From the NCBI RefSeq assembly GCF_026212465.1, contig NC_080062.1, positions 9,010,612-9,074,611 of the forward strand: DNA of 64,000 bases, in the 5' to 3' direction. The position numbers were made by a program, and so were the translations under genes. Shown here piece by piece: positions 58,665-64,000 of the stretch (its first letter is position 1; every line of letters begins with the position of its first letter). A model generated the notes under the pieces. It saw only the letters and a program-made list of their open reading frames with translations. It did not search any database and was not told the origin of the DNA. The DNA is from Amaranthus tricolor (lineage: Eukaryota; Streptophyta; Magnoliopsida; Caryophyllales; Amaranthaceae).

Positions 58665-59304
58665 TGTTAATGTGGGTGTATTAAGTTAAGTTTTGATGAT
58701 TGATTTATGATGGTGATTAAGTATGGATTAATAAGGTAATGAAGTGTGAGAGTTATGGGACTTAACGAAGAAGTGGAAAGGTTGAATCAAGATGCTCTAC
58801 TATGCAAGTAGAGCAATACTGTCAGAAGCCTTCTGAAGGGCCGCTCGACCAGTTCGCTCGACCGAGCGAGCTTCAGGTTGGGTCGAGCGAGCAGACAGAA
58901 TGCAGCCAGAAACTTCCTGAAGTTCGCTCGACCAAGTCACTCGACCGAGCGAACCTCTGCTTTGGTCGAGCGAAGTCTCTGATACTCTAGAATGTTGTTT
59001 TATGACTCTTCATGTACTTAGGGATGTTTCATTATCATTTAATCATAGCTTTAATGTACTTAATGTAACTTAGTGTGATCTCTCCTATAAATAGAGAGTT
59101 CTCAATCACATTGTTATCATCCACAAAATACACCCCAAGCCAAACACTAGCCTATATCTCTTTTCTATTGTAATTCTCCATATTTGAGAGTTCTTTGAAC
59201 TCCTTTTGATAATATAAGAGATACTACACACCGGAGGACGTAGCCTTAGTTGGGTGAACCTCGTTAAATCTTTGTGTCATTTTATTGCTTTATTTTCTCC
59301 TACA
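58665..59304 (+). repeat. Copia-like LTR remnant
   Basis: TGTTAATGTGGG start, TATAAATAG at 59096-59104, CTCCTACA end at 59304, followed by TTGATATCATTGATAGC that may be a decayed initiator-Met primer site. 58845-58975 has several CTCGACCGAGCGAG/GGTCGAGCGA words shared with the solo LTR at 19360-20142. No target duplication found. Confidence 0.45.
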
Positions 59305-60412
59305 AACATTGATATCATTGATAGCGTAATTTGTTTGTCACTAAACTTCATACATTCGATCTTGGCAATATTAAAGTTTGAAATACATTGTTCGAACTCT
59401 AATACATCGTCGTTTTCAGTTAGCTATGCTGAATCCACTTAACATATTGCTATGGTTAATATTGCAAGTGAATAAGCATATTTGTGTAGAAATTGAGGTA
59501 CAAATTATGCACGAAACAGACTTCCAATCCGGCTGAGAACAAGTGTGCATAGGCAGGGGCGGATCCGAAAAGTCATGTCACTAATTTAAATAAAAAAAAT
59601 GTACACTTACAAGTTAAAACTGTAACATACATGTATTGTAAAATTATTAACTAAATTGAAAATATAATATGCAAATATTTGAATACTGAAATTTTGTTAG
59701 AAGTGTCTCGCCTGTGGTATGGCTATGCACAAGGCAATCCTCGACGTGAAGCATCCCTAAATTCATGTAAGACAGAGCTTATTTTTTTAAATTACAATTA
59801 GATTGAGTTTGAGAATAAGCATTTCATTTTAAATTATATATTTTAATTATAAAATCATTAATAAAGAATTTGAGAATAACAAAGACTGAAAGGTCATTTT
59901 CAAATCCTCATCTTTAACCACTTTTTTAACAATGGTTGATTTTAATCAAATCCAAAATTTAAATTTCTTTTTATTTGTCAAACACCAAATTTATGTCAAA
60001 TCTAATATTTAAAGTGAAATTATCATTCCCAAACACAATATTATTAGATTTTTGCTGAATAAAGTTATGCATCCCAGCACTACAAATTGACTACTCTCTC
60101 TGTTTTTTTTTTTATTATTTCCGTTTACTTTTTGTATAGTTTTTAAAAACAAAATTTAAATCTCAATATCTCTAAATACACATAAATATTGTATCTCAAT
60201 ACCTCAATATTTAGATGATATCTAACGAGATCTCACATTGATATATTGTATCTTCTAAATATGTGTCAAAAATATTAATCAAATTTCTTTTTTCTTCAAG
60301 TAAAATATTCCAAATAGAAAGAACATCAGAGAACGAAGGGACTACAAGTAAGAAATATTGGCAAACCCGCAAACAGAAGATAGAAGCAAATTCAAGTGAT
60401 ACATAAATTATG
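59305..60412. other. Intergenic with a MITE at 60094-60342
   Basis: 60094-60342: CTCTCTCTG plus T-run ... AGAGAACGAAGGGAC with TA flanks, Stowaway-like. The rest is AT-rich with no gene. Confidence 0.45.
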
Positions 60413-60783
60413 GGAGTCGCTAAATTTCGCCACCCCTTTTCATTTTATCGCCACCCCCCCTGTAAAATTACATTTTTGCCCCTGTATTTAAAAAAATTAC
60501 AAAATTGCCACTATACTTAAAAATTAATTAATAAATGTAAATCACGCTTAATAACACTAATAAGAATTTAATGCGTAAGATTTGTCTATATATATGGAAT
60601 TCTGAGATGCGTATGAAGTACGAATTCAAACACGGTACTATCTCTTTAAAAACTGGTACTATCTCTCTAAAAAGTGTTAAAGAAGTGGTAACCCGTAATT
60701 GGTTAAATATGGCTAACGAAAGCGACTATGAGTCGGATGCGGTACGTAAAGTTGTCGTTGGAAAATTAAAAAAAAAAAAAAAA

Positions 60784-60953
60784 GGCGCACAAATCTGGGC
60801 GGCTGAACCATGGTTCAGGCGTACAGATCTGGGCGGCTAAACCATGGTTCAGGCGCACAAATCTGGGCGCCTGAATCATGGTTCAGGCGCACCAATCTGG
60901 GCGCCTGAACCATGGTTCAGGCGCACAAATCTGGGCGACTGTGAATTTTTTTT
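60784..60953 (+). repeat. 34-bp minisatellite, five copies
   Basis: Units start at 60784, 60818, 60852, 60886 and 60920, exactly 34 bp apart: GGCGCACAAATCTGGGCG then a palindromic CTGAACCATGGTTCAG. It lies in intron 1 of the MULE gene. A single divergent relative sits in the same intron of the minus copy (50050-50110). Confidence 0.9.
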
Positions 60954-61122
60954 TTCCGTATTAATTTTTTTTAAATTATTATTATTATTATTATTGTTAG
61001 TACTATTTTTTATTTTCCGTATTAATTTTTTTTTATTTTCCGTATTAATTTTTATTGTTGATAAATTTAAATTTTTAAGATTTTTTTATTTACGTAATGT
61101 TTTTAATTTGTTGTTGTTGTTG

Positions 61123-61184
<62 letters not shown>

Positions 61185-61185
61185 G
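61123..61185 (+). repeat. (TTA)n microsatellite in MULE intron 1
   Basis: About 20 uninterrupted ATT/TTA triplets just upstream of the exon 2 acceptor. Same position and same strand sense as the 400-bp array in the other copy. Confidence 0.95.
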
Positions 61186-64000
61186 TAGTCATTAATGTAC
61201 TTAATTTATATTATTTATATTTCAAATTTGCAGGAGTTTGAAAACTTTGGAAACAACGTAGACTACTCCGGTAGCTTTGTTACGGATAGGGAATTTATCT
61301 CCTTAGATGAGTTACATAGTTGGGCCGATGCGATAGCAATAACAATCGGTTTTCAATTTACACGTGCTTCTTATAAAAAGAAAGAAGGACGTTCTAGAGT
61401 TAGTGTCTATTTAAGATGTCACCGCTATGGTAATATTAGGGGTGATGTACATAATCTAGATAATACTGCCCGACCTGGTTCTAAAAATAGAAGTTGCGGG
61501 TGTAAATTTATGATTGTAGGAAGTAGTCGTAAACCACCAGAAAGACCTTGGACGGTAAGGGTGTGTCCTGGTGAAAAGGGAAAACATAACCACCCGTTCT
61601 TGGTGTACAGAGATGGTCATGTAAGGGCAAATAGGATTAATGTAGACATTCGGGAGCACATACGACAGCTTAGTGCAACCGGAATGCAACCGGCCTTTAT
61701 TATGAATTCTATTAGAGATAATTTTCCTGGTTTTTATGCTAGTATGAATCAAATATATAATATTAGACAATCAATAAGGAGAGAAGAGATGGAGGGTAGG
61801 ACTCCCCTTCAACACTGTCTTCATATGGCCACAGAACTTAATTATGTGGTCTGGACAGACTTGGATAACGAAGGGCAATTGAGCAGACTATTAATTGCAA
61901 ATCCTACCTCTATCCAAATGATACGTACGTGGCCGTATGTTGTGCTGATAGATACAACGTACAAAACGAACAAACAAAAGTGGCCACTATGTGAAGTGAT
62001 CGGAATGACGCCAACCAATCACAATTTCTTGGTTGCGTTTTGTTTGATGCGAGATGAGGCGGCTGTGTCGTATTCGTGGGTGCTGCAGGGATTGAGAGAT
62101 ATTTTCGGCACTGCTCAGACTCCTAGCGTCATTGTAACCGATCGAGACGAAGGTTTATCTGCAGCTATTCGTGACGTCTTCCCAGGTAAAAAGGCTTTGC
62201 TGATTCATTATTATGGTTATATCTAATGATAATGTCTTAATTACGTTCAATGTTTTGTTTAATGTAGATGTGCGGCATTTGTTATGCATCTGGCATATTG
62301 GCAACGACGTTGAGAACATGGTGGACAAGTTGTGTGGCGGCAAGAAAAATCAACAAGGGCAGGTATTCAGGAAAAGTAGATGGAACCCCTTGGTTGAAAG
62401 TTCTACGATCGAGGAATATGAAGATAAATGGCAAGTGATCGTCAGTACGTGGTCGGTTAGGAACAAAAAGGTCGTTCGGTATTTGACTGGAACATGGATT
62501 CCACTGAGAGAGATATTTGTCCGTGCGTGGACGAATGATTGTTTACACTTGGGTAACCGGACTACCAGCAGAGTTGAAAGCCAACACTCGTCTTTTAAGT
62601 ATTACCTTGGTAGCGGTAATAGCTCATTCGATACCCTTTTCAAAAGGGCGCACGCACAGATTACAAATCAGCAAGCTACAATCCGACAAGCGCTACAGGA
62701 TTCCATGTCTTCTGTACCAAGATCGATGCGACAGCATTACTTTAGACCTCTATATCGCCACGTATCTCTCTATGCCTTGGAGTAGCTCCAGCTTGAGTAT
62801 AACCGCATGTTAGAACTCGGTGATTTTGTGTTTAACAAATGTGGTTGTGTACTTCAACAAACCCATGGATTGCCGTGTGCATGTTATTTACATATGTCCA
62901 TCGGATCACATGGTGCTTTGTATTTGGATGACATTCATGAATTCTGGAGTACTTTGAGGTACACAGAGGTAGGAGACGAAACCGATGAAGGAGTACGATA
63001 CCCGAACGCCAATGACAAAGAGTACTTTCAATCTTTGGTCGATGAAGTCCTCAAATCTGATCCCGCTGTTGTTCGCCGAATGTCTCAGTTACTTGAATAT
63101 GAACTACACCCAGATGGCGCGGAAATACCTGAGCCTTACGCTAGTCCACTGAGAAAGGGAAGACCAAGAACAAGTAAAAACATGAGAAGGAGAAAAAGTT
63201 CATTTGAATATAGCAGATCATCTTCTCGCGATCGAGGGTCTAGATCTTCTTCCCGCGGGAGATCTAGTGGCAGATCTAGTGGTTGAGAGACGCAATCCTC
63301 AGTAGGAATTAAGTTCAGTTTCAACTTATCTGGTACTTGACTATATTTTTCGTTTTTTGCATTAATTCGTCTCAGTTTACGCATATTAACTTTATTTACA
63401 TTTATTGTAGATGATCCTGGAGGTCGAGATTTTTCACACTTTCCATGGCCTAATAACATCCCATTTATCCTTCCTCCTTACTTGTTCGACTGGATTGATG
63501 TGTTAGGTGATGGTAACTGTGGATTTAGAGCAATTGCCGTCACAGAGCTGGGAGGCGAGGAAGCATAGCCTCTTTTAAGGCGTGCTATGAGTATGGAAAT
63601 GCAAATGAATAGAGCTCAATACCTAACTTTGTATCTATCCCAGGAGTCACTAGACGAGTCTATATTCAGAATAGGTTCACACGCAAACGGACCTGCTCCT
63701 TTCATGCACTGGATGGATGCACCGATGGCTTTGTACTCTGCAGCAACATTTCTAAACATTGCCATTGCTTATTATGGTTCTGCTGACTGTGATTCGCAAT
63801 ACAACTGTTTGATTCTCCCGTTAAGGAAAGCATCGGGCGTGAATAGTGTCGTTGACGGGGGTTCAAATCCGCAACCTTAGCAAGTAGTCTTGCCAGTGGA
63901 GCGAATCGACTGGGCCATTCATTCAGGAACTGAAAACACAAAAGGATAATGTCCGTTATTAATTCATTAAAAAAAATCTGAAAAAAAATGATAATAAAAC

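Larger units (their letters stand above)
60413..63880 (+). mobile_element. MULE carrying a transposase-OTU gene, right end outside the window
   Basis: The left end (GGGAGTCGCTAAATTTCGCC, then CACCCCTTTTCATTTTATCG) matches the outer end of the truncated minus copy at 50505, so it marks the element border. The other border was not found up to base 64000. Element DNA is more GC-rich than the flanks. Confidence 0.7.
60709..63880 (+). pseudogene. MULE transposase fused to an OTU protease domain
   Basis: Four exons, 60709-60741, 61234-62185, 62268-63281 and 63411-63880 (33+952+1014+470 nt), keep phase throughout and make 823 codons. Exon 1: MANESDYESDA. Exon 2: FAR1-like zinc region (LRCHRYG, SCGCKF, HNHPF) and the start of the MULE core; catalytic D251 (VLIDTTYK), D314 (TDRDEG), E432 (SRVESQHSSFK). 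Then a SWIM finger (CGCVLQQTHGLPCACYLH) and an RS-rich tail (SSSRDRGSRSSSRGR). Exon 4 holds an OTU-type motif GDGNCGFRAIA with the catalytic Cys at 63518, and a C-terminal part (MHWMDAPMALYSAATFLN). TAG codons at 62783-62785 and 63566-63568 break the frame; no indels. The exon 3 donor (GTTGAG) is weak; alternatively the transposase ends at 63286. Confidence 0.82.

Noticed and set aside
60844..61188. 114-codon plus-strand ORF rich in Leu
   Set aside because: Translation of the 34-bp minisatellite and the (TTA)n tract within the MULE intron.
63855..63905. GGTTCAAATCC, a tRNA B-box-like word
   Set aside because: No cloverleaf or A box at the right distance; it overlaps the end of the MULE-OTU reading frame.

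Overview
This is a plant nuclear window. It is AT-rich, it has short U2-type GT-AG introns, and it is full of plant transposable element families (Ty3/gypsy Tat, chromovirus, copia-like LTRs, MULE, CACTA end, hAT, Stowaway and Harbinger MITEs). A eudicot is likely; Caryophyllales is only my guess. Most of it is repeat, and only three single-copy-looking host genes are recognisable: a WD40 protein of the JINGUBANG type (748-2130, minus), an F-box/PP2-B protein in three exons (50981-53210, plus) and a probably broken DUF6598-type gene (56800-57844, minus).

Layout. 1-18.5 kb: the WD40 gene, then gene-poor DNA with nested MITEs, a LINE scrap, a probable solo LTR (8.05-9.63 kb) and a hAT MITE with an 8-bp target duplication (16981-17482). 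18.567-24.269 kb: a decayed minus-strand chromovirus-like Ty3/gypsy element with target duplication GAATC, lacking most of its RT and interrupted by a solo LTR with its own duplication ATAAG. 24.3-31.9 kb: non-genic, with a small RT remnant, a CACTA end and part of an old LTR.

31.869-44.949 kb: a complete 13.1 kb Ty3/gypsy element of the Tat lineage with a perfect GTAAC target duplication and 711-bp LTRs that are nearly identical by eye. Its plus strand codes for Gag-protease and, after one in-frame TAG, for RT, RNase H, archaeal-type RNase H and integrase. Between pol and the 3' LTR lies a spliced gene on the opposite strand (42279 to 39279, four exons, about 910 aa). It is flanked on both sides by about eighteen copies of a short motif, and in the tandem array next to pol that motif forms a GGACCCC/GGGGTCC hairpin in every unit. 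This is the most interesting system in the window.

45-64 kb: MITEs, an LTR end that cuts directly into a plant mobile domain (PMD) gene fragment, and that fragment joined to a truncated minus-strand MULE. Then come the F-box/PP2 gene, the DUF6598 gene, a copia-like LTR remnant and, at the right end, a second MULE copy (60413 to beyond 63880). Its four-exon gene encodes a FAR1-like zinc domain, a MULE DDE transposase, a SWIM finger and an OTU protease domain, and is interrupted by two in-frame TAG codons but no frameshift. Both MULE copies carry (TTA)n in the same first intron.

No tRNA, rRNA, CRISPR array or organelle-derived block was seen. Coordinates of decayed repeats are by eye and approximate.
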